Assembly (NCBI GenBank): GCA_024692105.1
Contig: JAILMZ010000082.1
Location: 1 to 8,055, forward strand
Direction of reading: 5' to 3'
Length of the DNA stretch: 8,055 bases
Source: Saccharofermentans sp.
GTDB lineage: Bacteria > Bacillota_A > Clostridia > Saccharofermentanales > Saccharofermentanaceae
The notes under the pieces: model-generated
Databases searched by the model: none
What the model was told of the DNA's origin: nothing
What the model saw: the letters and a program-made list of their open reading frames with translations, nothing else
Made by a program: the position numbers and the translations under genes
In this document: positions 1 to 8,055 of the stretch, one piece after another
How positions within the stretch are numbered: position 1 is the first letter of the stretch
How the letters are laid out: every line of letters begins with the position of its first letter

Positions 1-1
1 G

Positions 2-1048
2 GAGACCCTCTGGACCGTAGTCATAACCGTGATACTGTCGTATTTCTCCCTTGTCCTGGGAGAACTCGTGCCGAAGCGCGTTGCTCAGACCTATCCCGAG
101 AAGTGGGCCTTCGCGGTCACGGGCGTGGTCAATTTCTTCAGTATATTCCTGAGACCGTTCGTTATCGTCCTGACGGCTTCCACCAATGGCATCCTCCGTC
201 TGTTCAAGATCGATCCGAACAAGAACGACAAGACCGTTACCGAGGAAGAGATAAGGATGATGGTCGATGTCGGCTCCGAGTCCGGCAACATCGAAGACAA
301 CGAGAAAGAGATGATCGAGAATGTCTTCGAGTTCAATGACAAGGAAGTCGCCGAGATCATGACGCACAGGAAGAAGATCGTCTCACTTCCGATCGATGCC
401 GAATACGACGAGGTCATGAAGATCGCCAGGGAAGAGAAGTTCACGAGAATACCCGTATACAGGGAGACCATAGACGACATCGAGGGCATCCTTCACATCA
501 AGGACCTCCTCGGCATCACGCCTCCGGATAACGACCATCCTTTTATACTTACCAAATATATAAGGGATCCTCTGGTCGTACATGAGACGCGCAAGATATC
601 GTCCCTGTTCAGCGAGATGAAGAGTTCAGGCATGCAGATGGCCGTTATCGTCGATGAATACGGCGGAACGATGGGCATCTGCACCATAGAGGATATCCTT
701 GAAGAGCTTGTCGGCAACATCAGCGATGAGTTCGACGAGGACGATGACGAGCTGGTAAGACTGTCCAACGGTGATTACATCGTCGCGGGTGACATGACGC
801 TCAGCGATCTTGAGGATGCGGTAGGCGTCGAGCTTACCGATGACGAGTACGATACGATCGCAGGTCTTGTGCTCTCGCTCCTTGACCGTGTTCCCGAAGA
901 ACGCGAGAAGCCGGTGGTGCACTATAAGAACCTCGACATCAAGGTGCTCAAGGTCGCCGAGAATGCCATCGCCAAAGTCATGATCCACGCAAATCCCGAG
1001 AACGAAGAAGGCTCGGACGAAGAGGAAAAAGAGGGTAAAGGCGAGTAA
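2..1048 (+). CDS. CNNM/CBS/CorC-domain membrane protein (HlyC/CorC family), 5' partial
   Basis: The reading frame is open from base 2, so the true start lies upstream; the GTG at 29 is internal, because the residues before it (ETLWTVVIT) continue a membrane helix. About 348 residues are visible. In order: the end of the CNNM (DUF21) transmembrane domain with its GELVPKR motif near 59-79 and another hydrophobic helix near 107-175; a pair of CBS domains at roughly 340-720, ending in the family hallmark VDEYGG and TIEDILEELVG (about 649-720); and a C-terminal CorC_HlyC domain at about 755-990. A very acidic, Lys/Glu-rich tail follows. Family members (CorC, MpfA, CNNM) are plasma-membrane proteins implicated in Mg2+ (and Co2+) export, with nucleotide-binding CBS domains controlling transport; 'hemolysin' is a legacy name. 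That role is inferred from the family. The gene has no functional link to rpoBC that I can see. Confidence 0.93.
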   Translation, partial: ETLWTVVITVILSYFSLVLGELVPKRVAQTYPEKWAFAVTGVVNFFSIFLRPFVIVLTASTNGILRLFKIDPNKNDKTVTEEEIRMMVDVGSESGNIEDNEKEMIENVFEFNDKEVAEIMTHRKKIVSLPIDAEYDEVMKIAREEKFTRIPVYRETIDDIEGILHIKDLLGITPPDNDHPFILTKYIRDPLVVHETRKISSLFSEMKSSGMQMAVIVDEYGGTMGICTIEDILEELVGNISDEFDEDDDELVRLSNGDYIVAGDMTLSDLEDAVGVELTDDEYDTIAGLVLSLLDRVPEEREKPVVHYKNLDIKVLKVAENAIAKVMIHANPENEEGSDEEEKEGKGE

Positions 1049-1060
1049 AACGGCCGTTTT
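1047..1060 (+). terminator. 14-bp perfect palindrome at the end of the CorC-family gene, possible weak terminator
   Basis: AAAACGGCCGTTTT is a perfect palindrome that overlaps the last two bases of the TAA stop codon. As RNA it could form a short stem AAAAC/GTTTT with a GGCC loop and a terminal run of four T. The stem is short and its U-run is part of the stem, so it would be a poor intrinsic terminator. It may instead be a protein-binding site or chance. Confidence 0.3.
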
Positions 1061-1069
1061 GAGTGTTCC

Positions 1070-1098
1070 TTGCATTATCAGGCTTGCCGAATTATAAT
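1070..1098 (+). promoter_or_regulatory. Probable sigma-A promoter of the parvulin-like gene
   Basis: A perfect -10 hexamer TATAAT lies at 1093-1098, exactly 17 bases downstream of TTGCAT (1070-1075), which keeps the TTG core of the -35 element but matches only three of six bases. Transcription would begin near 1105, leaving a leader of about 40 nt before the ATG at 1145. The site lies in the only gap between the two genes, which supports separate transcription of the second gene. Confidence 0.55.
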
Positions 1099-1127
1099 AG
1101 TCTTTGCTTTTTTAAGCCACTAAATTC

Positions 1128-1135
1128 AAGGCAGG
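1128..1135 (+). promoter_or_regulatory. Ribosome binding site for the parvulin-like gene
   Basis: AAGGCAGG is an imperfect Shine-Dalgarno sequence ending nine bases before the ATG at 1145. It supports that start, as does the Lys-rich cytoplasmic stub followed directly by a membrane helix in the resulting protein. Confidence 0.5.
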
Positions 1136-1144
1136 TCCGCCCAT

Positions 1145-2680
1145 ATGGCAAAGAACAACAAATCACATAAAAGCAGTTCCAAGAACGTTAAGATCGGCGT
1201 TGGTATCACGATCGGTGTTATTGCCGTTTGCGTTATTGGCTGGTTTATCTATATATCAGGTATCATTCCGCAGCTCCTTCCTGGCATGACGATCTATGAG
1301 ACTGCCGCAGACGGAGTTACCCTGCAGAAGGTAGAGAGCATCTCGGTATTAGAGACCAACTACCACTTTAACGAAGTATTCCAGCAGTACTCACAGTACG
1401 GCTATGTCACAAGAGATACTCTTGATGACGTATACAATCCCGCTACAGGCGAGACATACCGCGACATGATCCTCCAGCAGGCAGGAATGCAGGTAATGAA
1501 TCAGATGCTCGTCAACCGTGCGGCTGAGCAGGACGGATATCTCCAGTATTCTCAGGCTGCTGCCATCGCGGAGAATCAGAGCGAGAGCATGACCATGGCT
1601 GCAACTCTCTACGGATACTCTTCTGTTGACCAGTACCTGTTCGGTGTATACGGCACAGGTATGACATCACGTATCTATAAGGACATCCTTGCCAAGGAGA
1701 TCCTTGCCAACGAGTATCAGGAATACATCGGCCAGTTCAAGTTCATGCCTACCCAGGATCAGATCCAGACTGCTTTTGAGTCTTCATCCGATTCTTATAT
1801 GCTGGCAGACTTCAACTTCTTCTTCATTGCAGGCGAGACTGATGACGCAGGTAACGTCACAGACCTTACGGCAGCAGAGGAAGCAGCACAGAAGATCGCT
1901 GTCTACGGTGCCACAACAGAGGATTTCCGTCAGGCCGTAATCGATTATCTTACAGAGAAGGGCGACGAAGACAGGCTTGCAAACTTCGAGGACGGCAACG
2001 ATCCTACAAGATGCGAGGCTTATACAAAAGACTACACCGATTATTTCGGTGAGGATTTCACAAACTTCATCTTCGGCGGCGAAGCAACCGAGGGCGATGT
2101 TGCCGTTCTTCCCACTCCCAACGGATACTATGTAGTCCGTTTCGACAAGGTCTACCTTGACGAAGAGGCTACAGTCACATACAGAGTCATGACTCTGACA
2201 AACAACACGACACTTGATCTTACGACTACTGATGCCGCTACGCTCCAGGCTGACGCTGAGGCTCAGGTAGCTCAGATCATCTCCGGTCCCGTCGATTCCC
2301 TGACCTTCTACAACATCTGCAAGCAGAATTCAGTAATAACCAACGAGATGGTCAACGGCGGATATACTCCGGGCGCAAAGATCGCTTCGTTCACTGACAC
2401 AAGCGCAGAGACAGGCTACACACCTCTTGCAACGGATATCGTTGAAGCAGGTCAGTGGCTCTTCGATCCTGCCAGAGTCCAGGGCGATTATACAGTCATC
2501 CTCTCGCAGGACAAGACAAAGATCTATGTTTACTACTTCGAGTGCAATGAACCCAGCTGGCAGTACCAGGTAAAGAACCAGCTCATCATTGCTTCCATCA
2601 ACGAATGGTCGCTTGGTCTCCAGGCTAACAATCCTTCGTACGAAGTTAACAAAGGATGGCTTCAGCAGTTTACCTATTGA
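1145..2680 (+). CDS. Membrane-anchored PrsA/SurA-like protein with two degenerate parvulin-type regions
   Basis: 511 residues. Residues 1-15 are short and Lys-rich, followed by one hydrophobic segment at about 16-38. Cys29 lies inside it but has no lipobox, so this looks like an uncleaved anchor with the bulk outside the cell. Residues about 65-215 are helical and Gln-rich, like the SurA/PrsA N-terminal chaperone region. Residues about 220-338 follow the parvulin (PpiC) pattern: a hydrophobic strand, an Ala-rich helix, then an acidic segment, FIFGGEATEGDVAVL and TPNGYYVVRFDKVY. A weaker second copy spans about 343-466 (VTYRVMTL at its start, YTVILSQDKTKIYVYYFE at its end). The histidines normal for active parvulins are missing: the first strand reads ADFNFFFIAG and the usual GYH reads GYY (327-329). 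I infer a folding or secretion chaperone without prolyl isomerase activity. The family assignment is from pattern recognition only; it could also be a lineage-specific SurA_N-like protein of other function. The neighbours do not reveal a client. Confidence 0.75.
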   Translation: MAKNNKSHKSSSKNVKIGVGITIGVIAVCVIGWFIYISGIIPQLLPGMTIYETAADGVTLQKVESISVLETNYHFNEVFQQYSQYGYVTRDTLDDVYNPATGETYRDMILQQAGMQVMNQMLVNRAAEQDGYLQYSQAAAIAENQSESMTMAATLYGYSSVDQYLFGVYGTGMTSRIYKDILAKEILANEYQEYIGQFKFMPTQDQIQTAFESSSDSYMLADFNFFFIAGETDDAGNVTDLTAAEEAAQKIAVYGATTEDFRQAVIDYLTEKGDEDRLANFEDGNDPTRCEAYTKDYTDYFGEDFTNFIFGGEATEGDVAVLPTPNGYYVVRFDKVYLDEEATVTYRVMTLTNNTTLDLTTTDAATLQADAEAQVAQIISGPVDSLTFYNICKQNSVITNEMVNGGYTPGAKIASFTDTSAETGYTPLATDIVEAGQWLFDPARVQGDYTVILSQDKTKIYVYYFECNEPSWQYQVKNQLIIASINEWSLGLQANNPSYEVNKGWLQQFTY

Positions 2681-2696
2681 TTTCCTTACTTAACTG

Positions 2697-2725
2697 TTGA
2701 CATAACTTGAACGACCCTTTATAAT
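2697..2725 (+). promoter_or_regulatory. Exact-consensus sigma-A promoter of the rpoB-rpoC operon
   Basis: TTGACA at 2697-2702 and TATAAT at 2720-2725 are both perfect consensus hexamers with the optimal 17-base spacing. The -35 element begins 17 bases after the upstream stop codon. Transcription should start near the A at 2731, giving a 5' untranslated leader of about 138 nt. An unmodified consensus promoter fits the high demand for RNA polymerase. It also shows that rpoB does not rely on read-through from an upstream ribosomal protein gene here. Confidence 0.9.
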
Positions 2726-2747
2726 TGTTTACTGCGTCGTATTGGGT

Positions 2748-2767
2748 AGGGGTATTATGCCCTTTTT
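2748..2767 (+). terminator. Terminator-like hairpin with T-run in the rpoB leader (possible attenuator)
   Basis: The sequence can fold into a stem pairing 2748-2754 with 2758-2764 (GGG/CCC core, two G-U wobbles, UUA loop), followed by further T residues up to 2767. An alternative register pairs AGGG 2748-2751 with CCCT 2760-2763. It lies about 17 nt after the predicted rpoB transcription start. It could end transcripts of the upstream gene, partly attenuate rpoBC, or both. The stem is short, so its strength is uncertain. Confidence 0.4.
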
Positions 2768-2769
2768 CC

Positions 2770-2797
2770 TTGACGGGATTAGTCTTTTGTGTTAAAT
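2770..2797 (+). promoter_or_regulatory. Possible second, weaker promoter inside the rpoB leader
   Basis: TTGACG at 2770-2775 matches the -35 consensus at five of six bases. TTAAAT at 2792-2797 matches the -10 at four of six, with a 16-base spacer. If used, transcription would begin near 2804, downstream of the first two leader hairpins, producing a short leader of about 65 nt. Such sites are common by chance in AT-rich leaders. Confidence 0.3.
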
Positions 2798-2809
2798 AAA
2801 AAGACTTTT
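2781..2809 (+). other. AT-rich leader hairpin followed by a T-run, upstream of rpoB
   Basis: AGTCTTTT (2781-2788) and AAAAGACT (2799-2806) are perfect inverted repeats of 8 bp around a 10-nt loop. The last stem base begins a run of four T (2806-2809). The layout resembles an intrinsic terminator, but the stem has only two G-C pairs and would be weak as one. It is the second of three consecutive inverted repeats in the leader. Confidence 0.5.
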
Positions 2810-2821
2810 CCACTGTAAACC

Positions 2822-2844
2822 GCTTGAAATCAAAGGTTTCAAGC
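2822..2844 (+). other. Leader hairpin immediately upstream of the rpoB ribosome binding site
   Basis: GCTTGAAA (2822-2829) and TTTCAAGC (2837-2844) form a perfect 8-bp inverted repeat with a 7-nt loop, ending eight bases before the Shine-Dalgarno sequence. A competing 5-bp stem, CAAAG 2831-2835 with CTTTG 2844-2848, overlaps it, so two exclusive folds are possible. It may tune translation start or mRNA stability of rpoB. No known ribosomal-protein or riboswitch leader is recognisable. Confidence 0.55.
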
Positions 2845-2851
2845 TTTGTGT

Positions 2852-2858
2852 GAGGTGA
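2852..2858 (+). promoter_or_regulatory. Ribosome binding site for rpoB
   Basis: GAGGTGA matches the anti-Shine-Dalgarno sequence well and ends ten bases before the ATG at 2869. The RpoB N-terminus that follows (the [17 protein letters not shown] region) aligns with the normal start of the family, so this start is secure. Confidence 0.85.
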
Positions 2859-2868
2859 TTCGTTAGCT

Positions 2869-5800
2869 ATGGTCCATTCCGTTAAACAAGGCAAGACAGA
2901 ACGTCAGTCTTACTCCAAGATCAACGAAGTAATCGAAGTACCTAACCTCATCGAGAATCAGAAGCAGTCTTATCAGTGGTTCATTGATAAGGGTATGCAG
3001 CAGGTTTTCAATGAAGTGTCTCCGGTTACCGATGATCAGGGCAAGTACGAGATCTATTTCATTGATAAGATCTTCGATCCTGACACTCCGTGTGATCCTT
3101 CCGGCAAGGAAGACAGATCCGGCAAGAAGGATAAATCCAATGGAGTTGCAAAGCTTTCAAAGGCTGATGTCATTGACCAGTGCAAAAAGAATGACAGCAA
3201 CTACGCTGCTAGACTCAGCATTAAGGTTCAGCTTAATAATAAAGTAGACAATACGGTCTCCGAGGAGACTATCTATGTCGGTGAATTCCCTATCATGACC
3301 GATCAGGGTACATTCATCATCAACGGTGCCGAGAGAGTAGTAATCAACCAGATCGTAAGATCTCCCGGAGCTTACTACGGCGAGGCAAGATCCAAGATGG
3401 GTAACCGCATCTATACCGCGGAGCTCATCCCTTATAAGGGTTCATGGATCCTTATCGAGGAGAACGAGAAGGAGAACAAGGTATCTGCGAAGGATAAGAG
3501 CGCTAAGGGCGCTGATGCTTCCAAGGAACCCGATGAATACCAGCTTATCAACATCGTAGTCGATAAGTCTCACAAGATTCCTCTCTCCGTATTCCTCAGA
3601 TGTCTCGATGAAGGACCTGAAGGCACCCTTCACCTCGTTACCAACGAAGACATCATCAATATGTTCGGTGACGAAGAGTGCCTCAGAATGACACTCGAGA
3701 AGGACGATACAAAGGATGCTGCAGATCCCAAGGTCGCAGCTCTCTCCGAGTTCTTCAAGAAGATCCGCAACAACGAGCCCTTCACTGCAGAGAACGCTGA
3801 GAATGTCCTCAACAAGGCATATTTCGATTCTCTCAGATACGACCTTGACCGCGTTGGTATCTTCAAGCTCAACAAGAAGCTTGCCATCGGCAGAAGGATC
3901 GTAAACCAGAAGCTCGCTGACAACGTTACTACAGATGACGGCGAAGTCATCGCAAAGAAGGGCGTTATCGTTACACCTGAGATCGCAAACAAGATCGACG
4001 AGGCCGGTGTCGCTTTCGTAACAATCTTCCCCAGAAAGCTCGTTAAGGCTGCAGATGAGGATGATTTTGACGACAAGCCGCTCAAGGTCATCGGTAACAG
4101 CAGAGTTGATGCCGATACATTCATCAGGAACAGCTTCGGTAAGAAGGATCTTAAGAACTTCGACATCAACAACACACCTGTCAACGAGAAGGTAAGAGTC
4201 GGCGTACTCCGTAAGATCATCGAGGATGCAAGAGAGAACGGCGGAAAGGATATCGCAGGATATCTCGAGAATGCTCTCTTCGAGAAGAAGGAAGAGCTCA
4301 TGCCCCGCTGCCTCACAAAGGAAGACATCCTGGCATTCGTTTCTTACTACCTCGGCCTCCACAGAGGCGTAGGCAGGATCGATAACATCGACCACCTCGG
4401 CAACAGACGTGTAAGATCCGTCGGCGAGCTCCTCCAGAGCCAGCTCCGTACGGGTATCGCACGTGTCGAGAAGAATACAAGAGACAGGATCTCCCAGATC
4501 TCCGGCAAGGACGGCGAAGTCGTTACGGCACAGAGCCTTGTTAACACAAGACCTCTCTCTGCTTCCTTCCGTGAGTTCTTCGGTTCTTCCCAGCTCTCCG
4601 CTTTCGCAGACCAGAACAACCCTCTTGCAGAACTTACGAACAAGAGAAGACTTTCTGCTCTCGGTCCCGGCGGTATCTCAAGAGAGAGAGCTTCCATGGA
4701 AGTCCGCGATATCAACCCCACACACTATGGACGTATGTGCACCATCGAGACACCTGAAGGCCAGAACATCGGTCTTATGACGTCTCTTGCTATCTATGCA
4801 CGTATCAACAAGTATGGTTTCATCGAGACTCCTTACAGAAAGTTCGACAAGGAGAACCTCGTAGTTACAGACGAAGTCAGATACATGGCTGCTGACGAAG
4901 AGGATGATTACAACATCGCTCAGGCTAACGAGCCTGTTGACGATAACGGCAAGTTCGAGAACAACATGATCGTCTGCCGTCACCTCGACCAGTTCCTGCA
5001 GCTCAGCCCTGAGCAGATCGACTACATGGACGTATCTCCTAAGCAGCTCGTATCCGTATCCACCAGCCTTATCCCGTTCCTCGGCAACGATGACGCGAAC
5101 CGTGCGCTGATGGGTTCGAACATGCAGCGTCAGGCTGTACCTCTCATCAAGCCTGAGGCACCGATCATCGGTACAGGCATGGAGTACCGTGCGGCTAAGG
5201 ATTCCGGCGTTTGCGTAGTAGCGCTCCACGACGGTGTCGTATCCTTCGTATCCGCTGACAGCATCGAAGTAACCGCTAAGGACGGTACAGTTGACAAGTA
5301 CACACTTTCCAAGTACCAGAGATCCAACCAGAGCACATGCATCAACCAGCGCCCCATCGTCGAGATCGGCGAGAAGATCAAGGCCGGTGACACGATCGCT
5401 GACGGTCCTGCTACGGACAGCGGCGAGCTCGCTCTCGGAAGAAACGTTCTCATCGGATTCACGACCTGGGAAGGCTACAATTACGAGGATGCTGTTCTTG
5501 TTAACGAGAGAATCGTAAGAGACGATGTATATACATCAATCCATATTGAAGAGCACGAGTGCGAGGCACGTGAGACAAAGCTCGGTGCCGAGCAGATCAC
5601 CAGAGAGGTTCCGAACGTCTCTGATGACGCTCTTTCCAACCTTGATGAAGACGGTATCGTAATGGTCGGTTCCGAGGTCAAGGACGGAGACATCCTCGTC
5701 GGTAAGGTATCACCTAAGGGTGAGACAGACCAGACCGCAGAGGAAAGACTCTACAAGGCTATCTTCGGTGAGAAGGCACGTGAGGTTAAGGATACTTCCA

Positions 5801-6819
5801 AGCGCGTTCCTCACGGCGGATCCGGCGTAGTAGTTGATGTCGTTGTATCCACAAAGGAGACCAACGGCAACCTTAAGAACGGCGTAAACAAGAGAGTCCG
5901 CGTATACGTTGCCCAGAAGCGTAAGCTTTCTGTCGGCGATAAGATGGCAGGACGTCACGGAAACAAGGGTGTCGTATCCAGGATCCTTCCGGAAGAGGAT
6001 ATGCCTTTCCTTCCTGACGGTACAACACTTGATATCTGCCTCAACCCTCTCGGCGTTCCTTCACGTATGAACATCGGTCAGCTCCTCGAGGTACACCTCG
6101 GCCGTGCTGCAAGAGCGCTCAACTGGAAGATCGCAACACCTGTCTTCGACGGTGCGAACGAGAACGATATCGCAGACGCTTTCAAGCTCGCAGGTATTGA
6201 CTCAGATGGTAAGACTGTCCTCTATGACGGCCGTACCGGTGAGCCTTTCGAGAACAGGGTAACAGTCGGCGTTATGTACTACATGAAGCTGCACCACCTT
6301 GTTGACGATAAGATGCACGCAAGATCCACAGGACCTTACTCACTCGTTACTCAGCAGCCTCTCGGAGGTAAAGCTCAGAACGGCGGCCAGAGATTCGGTG
6401 AGATGGAAGTTTGGGCGCTCGAAGCATACGGCGCAGCACACACTCTCCAGGAGATCCTCACAGTCAAGTCCGACGATATCGAGGGCAGATCGAAGACCTT
6501 CGATGCCATCATCCGTGGCAAGAACGTACCGGAGCCGGGCATCCCTGAGTCCTTCAACGTCCTTGTCAACGAGCTTAAGGCTCTTGCACTTGATGTCAGA
6601 ACATACACCGACGATAAGGAATACACACCCGAGAACAAGGATTCCTTCGAGACCATCAGCGAAATGGACGAGATTATGCGTCGTAACGTTGACGGTGAAG
6701 ACGAGGTCGTTCCCTCCGATATCCTGGATGAAGGATTCGTTGAGTCCGACGAACTCGGAAACATCGCAGAGGATGATTTCGACGGTGATGATTTCGACGG
6801 TGACGGTGACGACATCTGA
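2869..6819 (+). CDS. rpoB: DNA-directed RNA polymerase subunit beta
   Basis: 1316 residues, complete. It forms, with beta', the catalytic core of RNA polymerase. Domains in order: protrusion with [18 protein letters not shown] (140-157) and RSPG (164-167); lobe to about 500; fork with the rifamycin region (572-640); then NYED (871-874), equivalent to E. coli E813-D814; the catalytic-centre lysines K1017 and K1025 in [18 protein letters not shown], equivalent to K1065 and K1073; the clamp-connecting [24 protein letters not shown] region (about 1166-1189); and an acidic tail. It is about 120 residues longer than B. subtilis RpoB as I recall it. The extra length is in Lys-rich inserts at about 71-113 and 197-222, a lobe insert between about 412 and 485, and the C-terminal tail. 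The rifamycin pocket carries A578, A580, N591 and M637 where E. coli has Q513, M515, H526 and I572. Codons are strongly biased as expected for high expression, except in the first 125 or so. rpoC follows after 85 bp. Confidence 0.99.
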   Translation: MVHSVKQGKTERQSYSKINEVIEVPNLIENQKQSYQWFIDKGMQQVFNEVSPVTDDQGKYEIYFIDKIFDPDTPCDPSGKEDRSGKKDKSNGVAKLSKADVIDQCKKNDSNYAARLSIKVQLNNKVDNTVSEETIYVGEFPIMTDQGTFIINGAERVVINQIVRSPGAYYGEARSKMGNRIYTAELIPYKGSWILIEENEKENKVSAKDKSAKGADASKEPDEYQLINIVVDKSHKIPLSVFLRCLDEGPEGTLHLVTNEDIINMFGDEECLRMTLEKDDTKDAADPKVAALSEFFKKIRNNEPFTAENAENVLNKAYFDSLRYDLDRVGIFKLNKKLAIGRRIVNQKLADNVTTDDGEVIAKKGVIVTPEIANKIDEAGVAFVTIFPRKLVKAADEDDFDDKPLKVIGNSRVDADTFIRNSFGKKDLKNFDINNTPVNEKVRVGVLRKIIEDARENGGKDIAGYLENALFEKKEELMPRCLTKEDILAFVSYYLGLHRGVGRIDNIDHLGNRRVRSVGELLQSQLRTGIARVEKNTRDRISQISGKDGEVVTAQSLVNTRPLSASFREFFGSSQLSAFADQNNPLAELTNKRRLSALGPGGISRERASMEVRDINPTHYGRMCTIETPEGQNIGLMTSLAIYARINKYGFIETPYRKFDKENLVVTDEVRYMAADEEDDYNIAQANEPVDDNGKFENNMIVCRHLDQFLQLSPEQIDYMDVSPKQLVSVSTSLIPFLGNDDANRALMGSNMQRQAVPLIKPEAPIIGTGMEYRAAKDSGVCVVALHDGVVSFVSADSIEVTAKDGTVDKYTLSKYQRSNQSTCINQRPIVEIGEKIKAGDTIADGPATDSGELALGRNVLIGFTTWEGYNYEDAVLVNERIVRDDVYTSIHIEEHECEARETKLGAEQITREVPNVSDDALSNLDEDGIVMVGSEVKDGDILVGKVSPKGETDQTAEERLYKAIFGEKAREVKDTSKRVPHGGSGVVVDVVVSTKETNGNLKNGVNKRVRVYVAQKRKLSVGDKMAGRHGNKGVVSRILPEEDMPFLPDGTTLDICLNPLGVPSRMNIGQLLEVHLGRAARALNWKIATPVFDGANENDIADAFKLAGIDSDGKTVLYDGRTGEPFENRVTVGVMYYMKLHHLVDDKMHARSTGPYSLVTQQPLGGKAQNGGQRFGEMEVWALEAYGAAHTLQEILTVKSDDIEGRSKTFDAIIRGKNVPEPGIPESFNVLVNELKALALDVRTYTDDKEYTPENKDSFETISEMDEIMRRNVDGEDEVVPSDILDEGFVESDELGNIAEDDFDGDDFDGDGDDI
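6772..6801 (+). repeat. 15-bp tandem duplication encoding the Asp-rich RpoB tail
   Basis: GATGATTTCGACGGT occurs twice in direct succession without a mismatch, followed by a degenerate GACGGTGACGAC. It encodes [14 protein letters not shown] at the extreme C-terminus of RpoB. The unit is five codons, so copy-number change keeps the frame and would only alter tail length. Confidence 0.9.
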
Positions 6820-6840
6820 TCAGAAGATCGTTAAGTAATA

Positions 6841-6850
6841 GCAAGGCCTT

Positions 6851-6852
<2 letters not shown>
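6841..6852 (+). other. 12-bp perfect palindrome in the rpoB-rpoC gap
   Basis: GCAAGGCCTTGC reads the same on both strands. Its last two bases are the first two of the larger hairpin that follows, so the two structures compete slightly or stack. No T-run follows, so this is not a terminator. Confidence 0.6.

Positions 6853-8055
<1,203 letters not shown>

Noticed and set aside
29..1048. GTG at 29 as the start of the CorC-family gene.
   Set aside because: The frame is open upstream to the window edge and encodes hydrophobic membrane residues typical of the family, so the gene is truncated by the window.
1081..1118. T-run 1108-1113 with GGCTT/AAGCC inverted repeat as a terminator of the first gene.
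   Set aside because: The 5-bp arms are about 28 bases apart, the T-run sits inside the loop side rather than after the stem, and the region overlaps the -10 element.
1685..1710. 11-bp direct repeat ATCCTTGCCAA with 15-base period in the parvulin-like gene.
   Set aside because: It encodes a similar ILAK/ILAN pair within a helix; short and explained by common codons, with no further copies.
2670..2894. Antisense 74-codon open frame covering the rpoB leader.
   Set aside because: No ribosome binding site or family resemblance, and it spans the rpoB promoter and leader hairpins, which explain the sequence better.
3442..4395. Long antisense open frame of 317 codons inside rpoB, with another of 232 codons at 3630-4328.
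   Set aside because: Both lie opposite strongly conserved RpoB sequence, give low-complexity Leu/Val/Glu- or Ser-rich products, and overlap each other. They are explained by the biased codon use of rpoB on the other strand.
6299..6838. A 179-codon same-strand open frame overlapping the end of rpoB.
   Set aside because: It is a frame-shifted reading of conserved RpoB sequence, giving an Arg/Ser/Thr-rich product without recognisable domains.

Overview
The window is core bacterial chromosome. It most likely comes from a Gram-positive Bacillota of the class Clostridia. The RNA polymerase subunits are of the Bacillus/Clostridium type: RpoB lacks the large insertion that gammaproteobacteria carry between the NYED motif and the active-site lysines. 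The ribosome binding sites are purine-rich, and the extracytoplasmic protein is a PrsA/SurA-like membrane-anchored type. The species cannot be named from this sequence.

Layout, all on the + strand. (1) 2-1048 is the 3' part of a CNNM/CBS/CorC-type membrane protein (HlyC/CorC family, probable Mg2+ efflux). (2) 1049-1144 is a short gap with a 14-bp palindrome at the stop codon and a good -10 element. (3) 1145-2680 is a 511-residue protein with a single N-terminal membrane anchor and two degenerate parvulin-like regions, probably an extracytoplasmic folding factor that has lost catalysis. (4) 2681-2868 is a 188-bp gap with an exact-consensus sigma-A promoter and an untranslated leader of about 138 nt holding three hairpins. 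(5) 2869-6819 is rpoB, complete, 1316 residues. (6) 6820-6904 is a short gap with a 12-bp palindrome, a strong GC-rich hairpin and the rpoC ribosome binding site. (7) 6905-8055 is the first 383 codons of rpoC, running off the window.

rpoB and rpoC form an operon encoding the two catalytic subunits of RNA polymerase. The ribosomal protein genes rplJ and rplL, which normally sit directly upstream of rpoB, are absent here. rpoB is instead driven by its own near-ideal promoter with a structured leader. The first two genes look like independent envelope-function genes.

Most of the window is ordinary housekeeping DNA. The points worth a second look are: the non-standard genes upstream of rpoB with its perfect promoter and hairpin leader; natural substitutions at several rifamycin-contact positions of RpoB; lineage-specific Lys-rich and lobe insertions and an acidic repeat tail in RpoB; an enlarged rudder loop in RpoC; and the apparently catalysis-deficient double parvulin protein. 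I found no mobile element, CRISPR array, tRNA, rRNA or defence system.
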